In this document: piece by piece, positions 39,888 through 52,660 of the stretch
How positions within the stretch are numbered: position 1 is the first letter of the stretch
How the letters are laid out: each line of letters opens with the position of its first letter
Origin: Azotobacter chroococcum
GTDB taxonomy: Bacteria; Pseudomonadota; Gammaproteobacteria; Pseudomonadales; Pseudomonadaceae
Assembly: GCF_004339665.1 (NCBI RefSeq)
Contig: NZ_SMMU01000014.1
Span: 47,517-111,516, forward strand
Direction of reading: 5' to 3'
DNA: 64,000 nt
Position numbers and translations under genes: made by a program
Notes under the pieces: model-generated
Databases searched by the model: none
Told to the model about the DNA's origin: nothing
Seen by the model: the letters and a program-made list of their open reading frames with translations, nothing else

Positions 39888-41282
39888 ATGGACTACCTTC
39901 CGCTGTTCCACAACCTCAAGGGCCGCAGCGTGCTGCTGGTCGGCGGCGGCGAGGTCGCCCTGCGCAAGGCGCGCCTGCTCGCCGATGCCGGCGCCGTGCT
40001 GCGGGTGGTGGCGCCGCAGATCGAGGCGGCGCTCGCCGAGCTGGTGCGGGAGAAGGGCGGGTACTGCCTGGTGCGGAGCTACGCAGCAGCGGATCTGGAC
40101 GGCTGCGTACTGGCCATCGCCGCCACCGACGACCACGAAGTGAACGCCCGGATTTCCGCTGATGCCCAGGGCCGTGGTGTGCCGGTCAACGTGGTGGATT
40201 CGCCGGCCCTGTGCAGCGTGATCTTCCCGGCCATCGTCGACCGTTCGCCACTGCTGGTCGCGGTCTCCAGCGGTGGCGACGCGCCGGTGTTGGCGCGGCT
40301 GATGCGCGCGCGGATCGAAACCTGGATTCCGGCCAGCTACGGCCAGCTGGCCGGCTTGGCGAAGAAGTTCCGCGAGCAGGTCAAGCGCCTGCTGCCCAAC
40401 GTCCAGCAGCGCCGGGTGTTCTGGGAGGAGGTGTTCCAGGGACCGATCGCCGAGCGGCTGCTGGCCGGGCAGGGCGCCGAGGCCGAGCGGCTGCTCGAGG
40501 CCAAGCTCGGCGGAGCGGCGCCCAAGGCGCTCGGCGAGGTCTATCTGGTCGGCGCCGGACCGGGCGATCCGGACCTTCTCACCTTCCGGGCCCTGCATCT
40601 GATGCAGCAGGCCGACGTGGTGCTCTATGACCGCCTGGTGGCCCCGGCGATCATCGAGTTGTGCCGGCGCGATGCCGAACGGATCTATGTCGGCAAGCGC
40701 CGCGCCGAGCATGCCTTGCCGCAGGAGCAGATCAATCAACTGTTGGTGAAGCTGGCCGCAGAGGGCAAGCGGGTGCTGCGCCTGAAGGGCGGCGATCCGT
40801 TCATCTTCGGTCGCGGCGGCGAGGAGATCGAGGAGCTGGCCGCCCACGGCATTCCCTTCCAGGTAGTGCCGGGGATCACCGCGGCGAGCGGCTGCGCCGC
40901 CTATGCGGGTATCCCGCTGACCCACCGCGACCATGCCCAGTCGGTGCGCTTCGTCACCGGCCACCTCAAGGACGGCAGTTTCGATCTGCCCTGGGCCGAT
41001 CTGGTGGCGCCGGCCCAGACCCTGGTGTTCTACATGGGGCTGGTCGGCCTGTCGGTGATCTGCCAGCGGCTGATCGAGCACGGCCGCGCGGCGACGACCC
41101 CGGCGGCGCTGATCCAGCAGGGCACCACCCCCCAGCAGCGGGTGATCGTTTCCAGCCTGGCCGAGCTGCCCGCGCGGGTCGCGCAGGAGAATGTCACGGC
41201 GCCGACCCTGCTGATCGTCGGAGAAGTGGTGCAGCTGCGCGACAAGCTGGCCTGGTTCGAGGGCCGGCAGGCCGCCGACTGA
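39888..41282 (+). CDS. cysG: Siroheme synthase CysG
   Basis: Trifunctional enzyme making siroheme, the cofactor of sulfite and nitrite reductases. It has 464 residues. The N-terminal dehydrogenase/ferrochelatase half ([15 protein letters not shown] from residue 16; [18 protein letters not shown]) is fused to the C-terminal uroporphyrinogen-III methyltransferase half ([11 protein letters not shown] at 222-232, [37 protein letters not shown]). ATG 39888 gives the normal start [13 protein letters not shown]. It converges on the trpD2-like gene. Confidence 0.97.
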   Translation: MDYLPLFHNLKGRSVLLVGGGEVALRKARLLADAGAVLRVVAPQIEAALAELVREKGGYCLVRSYAAADLDGCVLAIAATDDHEVNARISADAQGRGVPVNVVDSPALCSVIFPAIVDRSPLLVAVSSGGDAPVLARLMRARIETWIPASYGQLAGLAKKFREQVKRLLPNVQQRRVFWEEVFQGPIAERLLAGQGAEAERLLEAKLGGAAPKALGEVYLVGAGPGDPDLLTFRALHLMQQADVVLYDRLVAPAIIELCRRDAERIYVGKRRAEHALPQEQINQLLVKLAAEGKRVLRLKGGDPFIFGRGGEEIEELAAHGIPFQVVPGITAASGCAAYAGIPLTHRDHAQSVRFVTGHLKDGSFDLPWADLVAPAQTLVFYMGLVGLSVICQRLIEHGRAATTPAALIQQGTTPQQRVIVSSLAELPARVAQENVTAPTLLIVGEVVQLRDKLAWFEGRQAAD

Positions 41283-41318
41283 GTCCCGTTCCCGGGCTCG
41301 GCCGGCGGCCTTCATCCG

Positions 41319-42305
41319 TCACTTCGAGCGGTCGCGCGCCTCCCAGTAACGCTGCGCCTGGGCGAGGGCTTCCTCGCGCGGCGTGCCGAGGGCGCGCAGG
41401 GCCAGGGCCATGGTGCCCAGCACCGCCAGGCGGCCATAGGCGTCCTCGCTCTCGCCGCGCCAGAAGGCCTGCAGCTGCGCCGGGTCGAGCCGTTCGGGCT
41501 TGACGTGGCGCTGGGGAGCCATGGCCGGCCATTCCTCGTCCCAGCTCTCGCCGCCGGCGGTGCCGTACAGGTGGCTGATGGCGTCCGGATTGATCTCGAT
41601 CTCGCCGCCGTCGCCCTTGATCACCACGGCGGTGTCGCCGAGCAGACGGCTGCCCTCGCGGTGGATGGCCTGGTAGCCGGGATGGAAGATGCTCTGCAGG
41701 CTGCAGCGCGCGCCGAGCGGGTTGAGCATGCGCGCCAGGGAGTGGATCGGCGAGCGCAGGCCGAGGGTGTTGCGCAGCTCGATCATCCGCTGCAGGTGCG
41801 GCATCCAGGCACCGAGCGGGATGAACGCCAGGTTGCGGGCCTGCAGCGCCTGCTCGACCTCGCTCCAGTCATGGCACAGGGGAATCTCCAGCAGGCCGAG
41901 CAGCTGCTCGCTGTAGAGACGCCCGGCGGTATGCGCGCCGCCGCCATGCATGAGGATGCGCACGCCGTTCTGCGCCAGGCATTTCACCGCCAGCAGATAC
42001 CAGGGCAGATGGCGCTTCTTGCCGGCGTAGCTCGGCCAGTCCAGGTCGACGGCGAGGCCCGCCGGGGTTTGCAGGCGGGCGCGCACGGCCTCGGTGAAGC
42101 CGGCCAGCTCCTCGGCGCTTTCCTCCTTGTGGCGCAGCAGCATCAGGAAGGCGCCGAGCTGGATTTCCTCGGCCTTGCCGTCGAGCAGCATGCCCATGGC
42201 TTCGCGGGCCTCCTCGCGGGTCAGGCTGCGCGCGCCGCGCTTGCCCTTGCCGAGGATGCGGACGAACTGGGCGAAGGGATGTTCTTCAGGGGTAACGGTA
42301 GTCAT
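41319..42305 (-). CDS. TrpD2/YbiB-like glycosyltransferase-fold protein
   Basis: A 328-residue member of the anthranilate phosphoribosyltransferase-like family (TrpD2/YbiB). E. coli YbiB does not make tryptophan; it binds nucleic acids and is tied to the SOS response. Visible parts: an N-terminal helical domain with LTREEAREAMGMLLDG and EIQLGAFLMLLRHKEES, and the fold core with VKCLAQNGVRILMHGGGAHT and HPGYQAIHREGSRLLGD. The classic phosphoribosyl-binding GTGGD motif is absent, which fits YbiB-type proteins. ATG 42305 overlaps tusE by 4 bp, so it belongs to the tus operon. Confidence 0.85.
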   Translation of the reverse strand: MTTVTPEEHPFAQFVRILGKGKRGARSLTREEAREAMGMLLDGKAEEIQLGAFLMLLRHKEESAEELAGFTEAVRARLQTPAGLAVDLDWPSYAGKKRHLPWYLLAVKCLAQNGVRILMHGGGAHTAGRLYSEQLLGLLEIPLCHDWSEVEQALQARNLAFIPLGAWMPHLQRMIELRNTLGLRSPIHSLARMLNPLGARCSLQSIFHPGYQAIHREGSRLLGDTAVVIKGDGGEIEINPDAISHLYGTAGGESWDEEWPAMAPQRHVKPERLDPAQLQAFWRGESEDAYGRLAVLGTMALALRALGTPREEALAQAQRYWEARDRSK

Positions 42306-42637
42306 AGGCAATTCGTCGGTTTTGGCAGGCCGGCCAGCTTGGCGGCCAGTTTGGCGGGGGTACCCTTGAACAGGCGGTTCAGGTGCAGGCTGTTGCCCTT
42401 TTCCGGACCGAGTTTCAGGGCGACGTACTTGATCAATGGGCGGGTCGCCGGCGACAGCTGGAACTGTGCGTAGAAGTCCCGCAGCAGGCGGAGGATCTCC
42501 CAGTGTTCGGCGCTAAGCTCCAGCTCCTCGCGCCGGGCCAGGGCCTCGGCGACTTCCTCCGACCAGTCCTGAAGGTCGGTCAGGTAGCCGTCCTTGTCCA
42601 GCGCCAGGTTGCAGCCGGCGACGTTCAGCGTGTTCAT
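42302..42637 (-). CDS. tusE: Sulfurtransferase TusE (DsrC family)
   Basis: Last sulfur carrier of the Tus relay; accepts persulfide from TusBCD and passes it to MnmA. It has 111 residues with the DsrC fold: DKDGYLTDLQDWSEEVAEAL near the start, EHWEILRLLRDFYAQF, and the functional penultimate Cys in the tail KPTNCL (C110). The start MNTLNVAG gives the standard length. It overlaps tusB by 4 bp and the trpD2-like gene by 4 bp. Confidence 0.94.
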   Translation of the reverse strand: MNTLNVAGCNLALDKDGYLTDLQDWSEEVAEALARREELELSAEHWEILRLLRDFYAQFQLSPATRPLIKYVALKLGPEKGNSLHLNRLFKGTPAKLAAKLAGLPKPTNCL

Positions 42638-42930
42638 AGCCAGCCGTTGACCTTGTCGTAGCGGGTGCACAGCTCGACGAAGCCGGGGTAGTCCACCACC
42701 TGCACGCGCTCCGGCGCCGCAAGGTTGCGCGCCTGCAGGTCTTCTTCGAGGGCATGGACGGCGACGGAGGCGGGCAGGTGCTCCAGCATTTCGAGTGGTG
42801 CACTGCCGGGCTGCAGCGCATGGCAGGCGTCGCCGCAGAGCAGCAGGCCGTCGCGAACCCCGAGCGGGCGCAGGGTGCTGTCCAGCGGACTGGTGAACGG
42901 CGATTGGGAAAGCAGGTGCAGGGTCGTCAT
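42634..42930 (-). CDS. tusB: Sulfur relay protein TusB (DsrH family)
   Basis: Small subunit of the TusBCD hexamer. It has 98 residues beginning MTTLHLLSQSPFTS, with LLLCGDACHALQ (family Cys region) and the C-terminal VQVVDYPGFVELC. It overlaps the end of tusC by 1 bp and the start of tusE by 4 bp. The weakest conserved member of the set, named from context as much as sequence. Confidence 0.88.
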   Translation of the reverse strand: MTTLHLLSQSPFTSPLDSTLRPLGVRDGLLLCGDACHALQPGSAPLEMLEHLPASVAVHALEEDLQARNLAAPERVQVVDYPGFVELCTRYDKVNGWL

Positions 42931-43289
42931 CAGAGGGTGATCACCAGATCGTAACGGTCGAAGAGGTCGGCCAGCTCCGGCCCTTCCAGCGGAGTGGCCG
43001 GCAGGGCCAGGGGCTGGCCGTCCAGGCCGCGCAGGCGCAGGCTCTGGCGGCAGACGTAGAGGTCGTCCACGCCGAACAACGGCAGGGCCTGCAGGTTGGC
43101 GGCGAGGTCCTTCTGCTCGACGGCGGCGGGCTGCTGGCCGGGCAGCAGCTGGAACACCCCGTCGTCGAGGAACAGCATGCCGATGGGCAGCTCGAAGGCG
43201 CCGCCGGCCAGGGCGATGTCCAGCGCCTCGCGGGCGCCCAGACCGCTCCAGGGGCTGTGGCGGCTGACGATCAGCATCGCTTTGGCCAT
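42930..43289 (-). CDS. tusC: Sulfur relay protein TusC (DsrF family)
   Basis: Subunit of TusBCD; 119 residues with DsrE/F fold (MLIVSRHSPWSGLGAREALD, then GMLFLDDGVFQLL). ATG 43289 was chosen over an in-frame GTG three codons upstream because GGAGG lies 8 bases before this ATG and it starts one base after the tusD stop. It sits in the tusD-C-B-E order. Confidence 0.9.
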   Translation of the reverse strand: MAKAMLIVSRHSPWSGLGAREALDIALAGGAFELPIGMLFLDDGVFQLLPGQQPAAVEQKDLAANLQALPLFGVDDLYVCRQSLRLRGLDGQPLALPATPLEGPELADLFDRYDLVITL

Positions 43290-43290
43290 T

Positions 43291-43683
43291 TCAGACACCT
43301 CCGAAGCAGACCAGACGGTCGGCCTGCTGGGCGGCCTCGTGCAACTGGCCGAGGCCGGACAGCTCCCAGGGCGGCGTCACCGCGATCGCCGTGCGGCCAT
43401 AGCGCTGTGCCTCCTGCGCATCCAGCACGCCGCGGCGCAGGGCGGCGGCGATGCACACCACCGCATCCAGCTTGTGCCGTTCGACGAAAGCGCGCCACTG
43501 GGCCGGCAGGTCTAGCTCGTCCTGGGGTGTGACGATGCTGCCGGAGGCGTTGTGCACGCCGTCCTGGTAGAAGAACAGCCGATTGATCTCGTGGCCGCCG
43601 GCGAGCACGGCCTCGGCAAAGCGCAGGGCGCGCCGCGAGGAGGGTGCATGGGGCGGGGCGAACAGGGCGATGGCGAATTTCAT
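43291..43683 (-). CDS. tusD: Sulfurtransferase TusD (DsrE family)
   Basis: Catalytic subunit of TusBCD that takes persulfide sulfur from TusA. It has 130 residues; MKFAIALFAPPHAPSSRRAL at the start, FFYQDGVHNAS, and the persulfide Cys in LDAVVCIAAALRRGV (C77). First gene of the tus operon; its promoter lies in the 90 bp before it, past the yccA terminator. Confidence 0.93.
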   Translation of the reverse strand: MKFAIALFAPPHAPSSRRALRFAEAVLAGGHEINRLFFYQDGVHNASGSIVTPQDELDLPAQWRAFVERHKLDAVVCIAAALRRGVLDAQEAQRYGRTAIAVTPPWELSGLGQLHEAAQQADRLVCFGGV

Positions 43684-43730
43684 GGACGGCAGCCGCAGGG
43701 AGAAAAAGAAAAATGATACGCCAGAAAAGC

Positions 43731-43755
43731 GAAAGCCCGCATCGCGCGGGCTTTC
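43731..43755 (-). terminator. Rho-independent-like terminator of the BI-1 gene
   Basis: Perfect 10-bp stem GAAAGCCCGC / GCGGGCTTTC with a 5-nt loop, 19 bp past the stop of the minus-strand BI-1 gene; CGCTTTTC follows. Confidence 0.8.
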
Positions 43756-43773
43756 GTGAGACCGGGACGGTGA

Positions 43774-44445
43774 TCAGTCGTCGCTGCTCATGATGCCGAA
43801 GATCTGCAGCAGGCTGACGAACAGGTTGTAGATCGACACGTACAGGCTGATCGTCGCCATGATGTAGTTGCGCTCGCCGCCGTGGATGATCTCGCTGGTC
43901 TGATACAGGATGCAGACCGAGGAGAACAGCACGAAGCCGGCGCTGATCGCCAGTTGCAGGCCGCTGATCTCGAAGAACAGGCCAGCCAGGCTGGCGCCGA
44001 GCAGGACGAAGAAGCCGGCGGTGATGAAGCCGCCGAGGAAGCTCATGTCCTTGCGGGTGGTCAGCACGTAGGCGGACAGGCCGACGAACACCAGGGCGGT
44101 CATGGCGAATGCCGAGGACACCACCTCGCCGCCGTTGGGCATGCCCAGGTAGCGGTCGAGGATCGGGCCGAGGGTGTAGCCCATGAAGCCGGTCAGGGCG
44201 AAGGTGGAGAGCAGGCCCCAGGCCGAGTCGCGCAGCTTCACGGTGAGGAAGAACAGCCCGTAGAAGCCGATCAGGACGACGAAGATGTTCGGATAGGCCA
44301 CCTTCATCTGTTGCGCCACATAGGCGACCACGCCGCTGAAGGCGAGGGTCATGGCCAGCAGGCCATAGGTGTTGCGCAGGACGCGGCTGACTTCCAGCTG
44401 CTCCGCCTGGGCGGTTTGGAGGACATAACTGTTGGGTTCGTGCAT
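43774..44445 (-). CDS. yccA: Bax inhibitor-1/YccA family membrane protein
   Basis: A 223-residue inner-membrane protein with about seven hydrophobic helices. E. coli YccA is a substrate and modulator of the FtsH protease; other members act as pH-sensitive calcium leak channels. Family features: N-terminal cytoplasmic tail MHEPNSYVLQTAQAEQLEVS, GFMGYTLGPILDRYL, and the C-terminal YQTSEIIHGGERNYIMATI with the acidic pair near the last helix. The start was placed at MHEPNSY, where a GGAGCTG site lies just upstream, instead of a longer frame. Confidence 0.93.
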   Translation of the reverse strand: MHEPNSYVLQTAQAEQLEVSRVLRNTYGLLAMTLAFSGVVAYVAQQMKVAYPNIFVVLIGFYGLFFLTVKLRDSAWGLLSTFALTGFMGYTLGPILDRYLGMPNGGEVVSSAFAMTALVFVGLSAYVLTTRKDMSFLGGFITAGFFVLLGASLAGLFFEISGLQLAISAGFVLFSSVCILYQTSEIIHGGERNYIMATISLYVSIYNLFVSLLQIFGIMSSDD

Positions 44446-44593
44446 GGCACAGCTCCTTGGATCGAGGTTCCGTGATCGATGGCGGAGATCATAGCAAAGG
44501 ACGCGGTGCTGCCGACCGTCAGAGTTTGACAGTGTGTGTCTTGCCCAGGCTCCCGGATGCCGGCGCGCGGAGGCGGGCGGGGCGCCCGCTCCC

Positions 44594-44755
44594 TCACTGC
44601 GGCTCCTGTTCCTCCTCGCCATGGGAGAGCTTGCCGTCGTTCGGCGGGGTGTACTTGACCTCCTCGGCCGGCTCGTATTCCGGCATTTGCGGGAAGTCTC
44701 CCGGATGGTTCCAGACCACCGGGTCGGGCTGGGGAATATCGGATCGCTGGCTCAT
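44594..44755 (-). CDS. Small acidic hypothetical protein (53 residues)
   Basis: A 53-residue frame starting MSQRSDIPQPDPVVWNHPGD, rich in Pro and Glu, ending GEEEQEPQ. A GAGGA ribosome site lies 9 bases before the ATG and a GC-rich hairpin (GCGGGC / GCCCGC, 44573-44589) lies just past the stop. No signal peptide or membrane segment; probably disordered. I do not recognise the family. It is divergent from glgE with a shared 221-bp upstream region. Confidence 0.55.
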   Translation of the reverse strand: MSQRSDIPQPDPVVWNHPGDFPQMPEYEPAEEVKYTPPNDGKLSHGEEEQEPQ

Positions 44756-44873
44756 GGCTCAATCCTCGCGTCAGGTCCAAGGTCGCCGCGCAAAAGTCCG
44801 TGACGGGCGGCATTTCTTCTATAACTCATGGATGGGGGCGCCGGCCGGAGAGTTCCGCCCACGGCCGCACACA

Positions 44874-44901
44874 GAACTTTTTCCACGCATCCGCCATCGG
44901 A
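44874..44901 (+). promoter_or_regulatory. Candidate AlgU (sigma-22) promoter for the glgE operon
   Basis: GAACTT at 44874-44879 matches the AlgU/RpoE -35 exactly; 17 bp later TCGGA (44897-44901) matches the -10 TCTGA at 4 of 5. Transcription would begin near 44908, about 70 bases before the glgE ATG. AlgU drives envelope and osmotic stress genes in pseudomonads and alginate/encystment genes in Azotobacter. Assignment is by eye. Confidence 0.45.
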
Positions 44902-44976
44902 AGAAGCATGGCCGGCCAACGCCGACCGTGCCAGTCGCCGGCTTTCCCATGGCTGTCCAGCAGAGGAACGAGCCCG

Positions 44977-46995
44977 ATGTCCGATACCCGCTCCCATGAG
45001 ACGCGCCAGCCCGGCGTGCATTGCGAGAACCACCGTCCGAACCTGGACGAGGCGCTGCGCCTGCCGCGGATCGCCATCGAACATACCGAGCCGACCCTCG
45101 ACAACGGGCGCTTCGCCGTCAAGGCGATCGCCGGCCAGCCGGTGACGGTGACCAGCAGCATCTTCACCGACGGTCACGACCAGCTCGGCGCCGCCCTCTA
45201 CTGGCGCGCCGACGGCGAGGCGGGCTGGCACCGCCAGCGCATGCGGTTTGTCGGCAACGACCGCTGGCAGGCCGAGTTCACCCCGCTGCGCGTCGCCCGG
45301 CATCTGTTCGTGATCGAGGCCTGGTGGGACGTCTACGCGACCTACCGGCACGAACTGCAGAAGAAGCACGCCGCCGGCGTGCCGCTCTCCCTCGAACTGC
45401 AGGAGGGCCGCCTGCACCTGCAGCGGGCCGTCGAGCACGGCCAGGGCGAGGTGCGCGCCACGCTGGAGGAGCTTTTGCGGCGGCTGGAGCGGGCCGCCCA
45501 CACCGAGGCTGTGGAGCTGCTGCTGAGCGGCGAGGCCAGCGCCGCCATGAGCGCCGCCGACGCTCATCCCCATCGCACCTACAGCAATGCCTTTCCCCTG
45601 GACGTGGAGCGCGAGCGCGCCCTGTTCGCCAGCTGGTACGAGCTGTTTCCCCGCTCGCAGACCGACGATCCGCAGCGCCATGGGACCTTCAGGGACGTCA
45701 TCGCCCGCCTGCCGGCGATCCACGACATGGGCTTCGACGTCCTCTACTTCCCGCCGATCCATCCGATCGGCCGGCGCTTCCGCAAGGGCCGCAACAACAG
45801 CCTGGAGGCCGGGCCGGACGATCCCGGCAGCCCCTACGCCATCGGCGGCGAGGAGGGCGGTCACGAGGCGATCCACCCGCAGCTGGGTTCGCGCGAGGAG
45901 TTCCGCGAGTTGGTCGCCGCCGCCGGCGAGTACGACTTGGAGATCGCCCTGGACTTCGCCATCCAGTGTTCCCAGGACCACCCCTGGCTGAAGCGGCATC
46001 CCGGCTGGTTCTCCTGGCGCCCGGACGGCAGCATCCGCTATGCCGAGAACCCGCCGAAGAAGTATCAGGACATCGTCAACGTCGACTTCTACGCCGAGGA
46101 TGCCGTCCCCGGCCTCTGGGTGGCGCTGCGCGACGTGGTGCTCGGCTGGGTCGCCGAAGGGGTGAAGATCTTCCGCGTCGACAACCCGCACACCAAGCCG
46201 CTGCCGTTCTGGGAATGGCTGATCGGCGACGTGCGCGGCAAGCACCCCGAGGTGATCTTTCTCTCCGAGGCCTTTACCCGCCCGCCGATGATGCTGCGCT
46301 TGGGCAAGCTCGGCTTCTCGCAGAGCTATACCTACTTCACCTGGCGCAACACCAAGGAGGAGCTCGGCGCCTACTTCGCGGAGCTGAACGAGGCACCGGC
46401 GAAGTACTGCATGCGGCCGAACTTCTTCGTCAACACGCCGGACATCAACCCCGTCTTCCTGCACAACTCCGGGCGCGCCGGCTTTCTCATCCGCGCCGCG
46501 CTGGCGGCCATGGGCTCGGGGCTGTGGGGCATGTATTCGGGCTTCGAGCTGTGCGAGGCGGCGGCGCTGCCCGGCAAGGAGGAATACCTCGACTCGGAGA
46601 AGTACGAGATCCGCCCGCGGGACTACCTGGCGCCCGGCAACATCGTCGCCGAGATCGCCCAGCTCAACCGCATCCGCCGCTACAACCCGGCGCTGCAGAC
46701 CCATCTGGGCCTGCAGCTCTACAACGCCTGGAACGACAACATCCTGCTGTTTGGCAAGCGCACGGCGGACCTGTCCAATTTCGTCCTGGTCGCCGTCAAC
46801 CTCGATCCCTTCCACGCCCAGGAGGCCCATTTCGAGCTGCCGCTCTGGGAGTTCGGCCTGCCCGACCACGCCGCCATGCACGGCGAGGACCTGATGAACG
46901 GCCATCGCTGGACCTGGCACGGCAAGATCCAGTGGACGCGCCTCGATCCCGACTATCTGCCCTTCGGCATCTGGAAGCTGACCCCGCCGAACTGA
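44977..46995 (+). CDS. glgE: Alpha-1,4-glucan:maltose-1-phosphate maltosyltransferase
   Basis: GH13 enzyme that adds maltosyl units from maltose-1-phosphate to alpha-glucan, the key step of the GlgE route from trehalose to glycogen. It has 672 residues. N-terminal beta-sandwich and helical insert (about 1-190), then the barrel. Catalytic residues are nucleophile D402 (IFRVDNPHTKP), acid E431 (FLSEAF) and D489 (FVNTPDINP). Start MSDTRSHETRQ at 44977 has AGAGGA about 10 bases upstream; a longer frame to 44800 is not supported. treS follows after 27 bp. Maltose-1-phosphate comes from the maltokinase domain of the next gene. Confidence 0.95.
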   Translation: MSDTRSHETRQPGVHCENHRPNLDEALRLPRIAIEHTEPTLDNGRFAVKAIAGQPVTVTSSIFTDGHDQLGAALYWRADGEAGWHRQRMRFVGNDRWQAEFTPLRVARHLFVIEAWWDVYATYRHELQKKHAAGVPLSLELQEGRLHLQRAVEHGQGEVRATLEELLRRLERAAHTEAVELLLSGEASAAMSAADAHPHRTYSNAFPLDVERERALFASWYELFPRSQTDDPQRHGTFRDVIARLPAIHDMGFDVLYFPPIHPIGRRFRKGRNNSLEAGPDDPGSPYAIGGEEGGHEAIHPQLGSREEFRELVAAAGEYDLEIALDFAIQCSQDHPWLKRHPGWFSWRPDGSIRYAENPPKKYQDIVNVDFYAEDAVPGLWVALRDVVLGWVAEGVKIFRVDNPHTKPLPFWEWLIGDVRGKHPEVIFLSEAFTRPPMMLRLGKLGFSQSYTYFTWRNTKEELGAYFAELNEAPAKYCMRPNFFVNTPDINPVFLHNSGRAGFLIRAALAAMGSGLWGMYSGFELCEAAALPGKEEYLDSEKYEIRPRDYLAPGNIVAEIAQLNRIRRYNPALQTHLGLQLYNAWNDNILLFGKRTADLSNFVLVAVNLDPFHAQEAHFELPLWEFGLPDHAAMHGEDLMNGHRWTWHGKIQWTRLDPDYLPFGIWKLTPPN

Positions 46996-47022
46996 ACCGC
47001 TGGCATTCAGGAGCAGAGAACA

Positions 47023-50345
<3,323 letters not shown>

Positions 50346-50349
<4 letters not shown>

Positions 50350-52553
50350 GCCTACCGCTGTCCCAGCCTGCCTACGACGATTCCCTGCTGCCCGGCGAGA
50401 GCAACATCGATGCCCTGGTGCGCGGCGAGCATGCCGACCCCTTCGCGGTGCTCGGCCCCCACGACGACGGCGAAGGAACCGTGGTGCGCGTCTACCTGCC
50501 GCATGCCGTGGCCGTCGACCTGCTCGCCCGCGACAGCCAGGCCAGGCTGGCCGACATGCAGGCCAGCCGGGTGCCGGGCCTGTTCGTCTGCCGCCTCGCC
50601 GAGGCGCAGCCCTACCTGCTGCGCATCCGCTGGGCACAGGGCGAGCAGCTGACCGAGGATCCCTACAGCTTCGCTCCGCTGCTGGGGGAGATGGATCTCT
50701 ACCTGTTCGCCGAAGGCAACCACCGCGACCTCGGCCGCTGCTTCGGCGCCCAGTGCCTGAGCGTGGACGGGGTGGCGGGGGTGCGCTTCGCGGTGTGGGC
50801 GCCGAATGCCCGACGCGTCTCGGTGGTCGGCCCGTTCAACGGCTGGGACGGCCGCCGCCATCCGATGCGCCTGCGTCACCCGGCCGGGGTCTGGGAAATC
50901 TTCATCCCGCGCCTCGCGCCGGGCGAAGTCTACAAGTACGAAGTGCTCGGCCCCCACGGCATCCTGCCGCTCAAGGCCGATCCCGTGGCGCTGGCCACCG
51001 AGACCCCGCCGAATACCGCCTCGATGGTCGCCGCGCCGCTGGCGCACCCCTGGCGGGACCCGGCGTGGATGGAACGGCGCACCGCCCGCCAGGCGGCGAA
51101 CGCGCCGATGGCGATCTACGAACTGCATGTCGGCTCCTGGCGACGCGAGGAGGGCGGAGCGCTGCCCAGCTGGCGGCAGCTGACCGAGCGGCTGATTCCC
51201 TACGTGAAGGAAATGGGCTACACCCATGTGGAGCTGCTGCCGATCATGGAACACCCCTTTGGCGGCTCCTGGGGCTACCAGCCGTTGTCGCAGTTCGCCC
51301 CCAGCGCCCGCTACGGCAGGCGCGAGGATTTCGCCGCCTTCATCGATGCCTGCCACCAGGCCGACATCGGTGTGATCCTCGACTGGGTGCCGGCGCACTT
51401 TCCCACCGACACCCATGGCCTCGGCCGCTTCGACGGCACCGCCCTCTACGAGTACGACCACCCCTTCGAGGGCTTCCACCAGGACTGGGACACCTTCATC
51501 TACAACCTCGGGCGCACCGAGGTGCACGGGTTCATGATCGCCTCGGCGCTGCACTGGCTGCGCGAGTTCCACGTCGACGGCCTGCGCGTCGACGCGGTGG
51601 CCTCCATGCTCTACCGCGACTACTCGCGCAAGGATGGCGAGTGGATTCCCAACCGCCACGGCGGCCGCGAGAACCTCGAGGCCATCGACTTCCTCCGTCA
51701 TCTCAACGAGGTGGTCAAGGCCGAGGCACCCGGCGCGATGATGATCGCCGAGGAGTCGACCGCCTGGCCGGGGGTCAGCAAGCCGGCCGCCGAGGGCGGG
51801 CTGGGCTTCGACTACAAGTGGAACATGGGCTGGATGCACGACACCCTGAAATACATGGCCGAGGACCCGATCCACCGCACCTACCACCACGACCGCATGA
51901 CCTTCGGCCTGATCTACGCCTTCTCCGAGCGCTTCATCCTGCCGATCTCTCACGACGAGGTGGTGCACGGCAAGCGCTCGCTGATCGACAAGATGCCCGG
52001 CGACCGCTGGCAGAAGTTCGCCAACCTACGCGCCTACCTGGCCTTCATGTGGTGCATGCCGGGCAAGAAGCTGCTGTTCATGGGCTGCGAGTTCGGCCAG
52101 TGGCGCGAATGGAGCCACGACCACGAACTGGACTGGTACCTGCTCAACTACGCCGACCACCAGGGCGTGCAACAGCTGGTCAGGGACCTCAACCGGCTGT
52201 ACCGCCATGAGCGGGCGCTGCATCAGCAGGACTGCGTGCCGGAGGGCTTCCAGTGGCTGATCGGCGACGACCGCCACAACAGCGTGTTCTCCTGGCTGCG
52301 CTGGAGCGGCAAGGGCGAACCGCTGCTGGTGGTCGCCAACTTCACCCCGGTGGTGCGCCACGGCTACCGGATCGGCGTGCCCTCCGGCGGCAACTGGCAG
52401 GAAGCCCTCAACAGCGACGCCGAGTGCTACGGCGGCTCCAACGTCGGCAACGCCGGCGGGGTGGTCGCCGACGAACTGGCCAGCCACGGTCAACCCTTCA
52501 GCCTCAACCTCAAGCTGCCGCCGCTGGGCGTGCTGATCATGCGGCCTGAATGA
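50346..52553 (+). CDS. glgB: 1,4-alpha-glucan branching enzyme
   Basis: GH13 branching enzyme that introduces alpha-1,6 branches. It has 735 residues: N1 and CBM48 N-terminal domains (about 1-230), then the barrel with nucleophile D416 ([12 protein letters not shown]), acid E469 (IAEESTAW) and D537 ([10 protein letters not shown]), and a C-terminal beta domain. It completes the glgE-treS/mak-glgB operon for trehalose-derived glycogen; its ATG overlaps the previous stop (ATGA). Confidence 0.97.
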
Positions 52554-52660
52554 GCGCGTCTGCGTCCGGCGCGGGCCGGCGGGATGAGCGGCCCGGCGCT
52601 GGGGGAGGGGGTGCACTAGGCTGATGGCTGGCGATGTTGCCAGACCGCCAGGAGCCCCCC

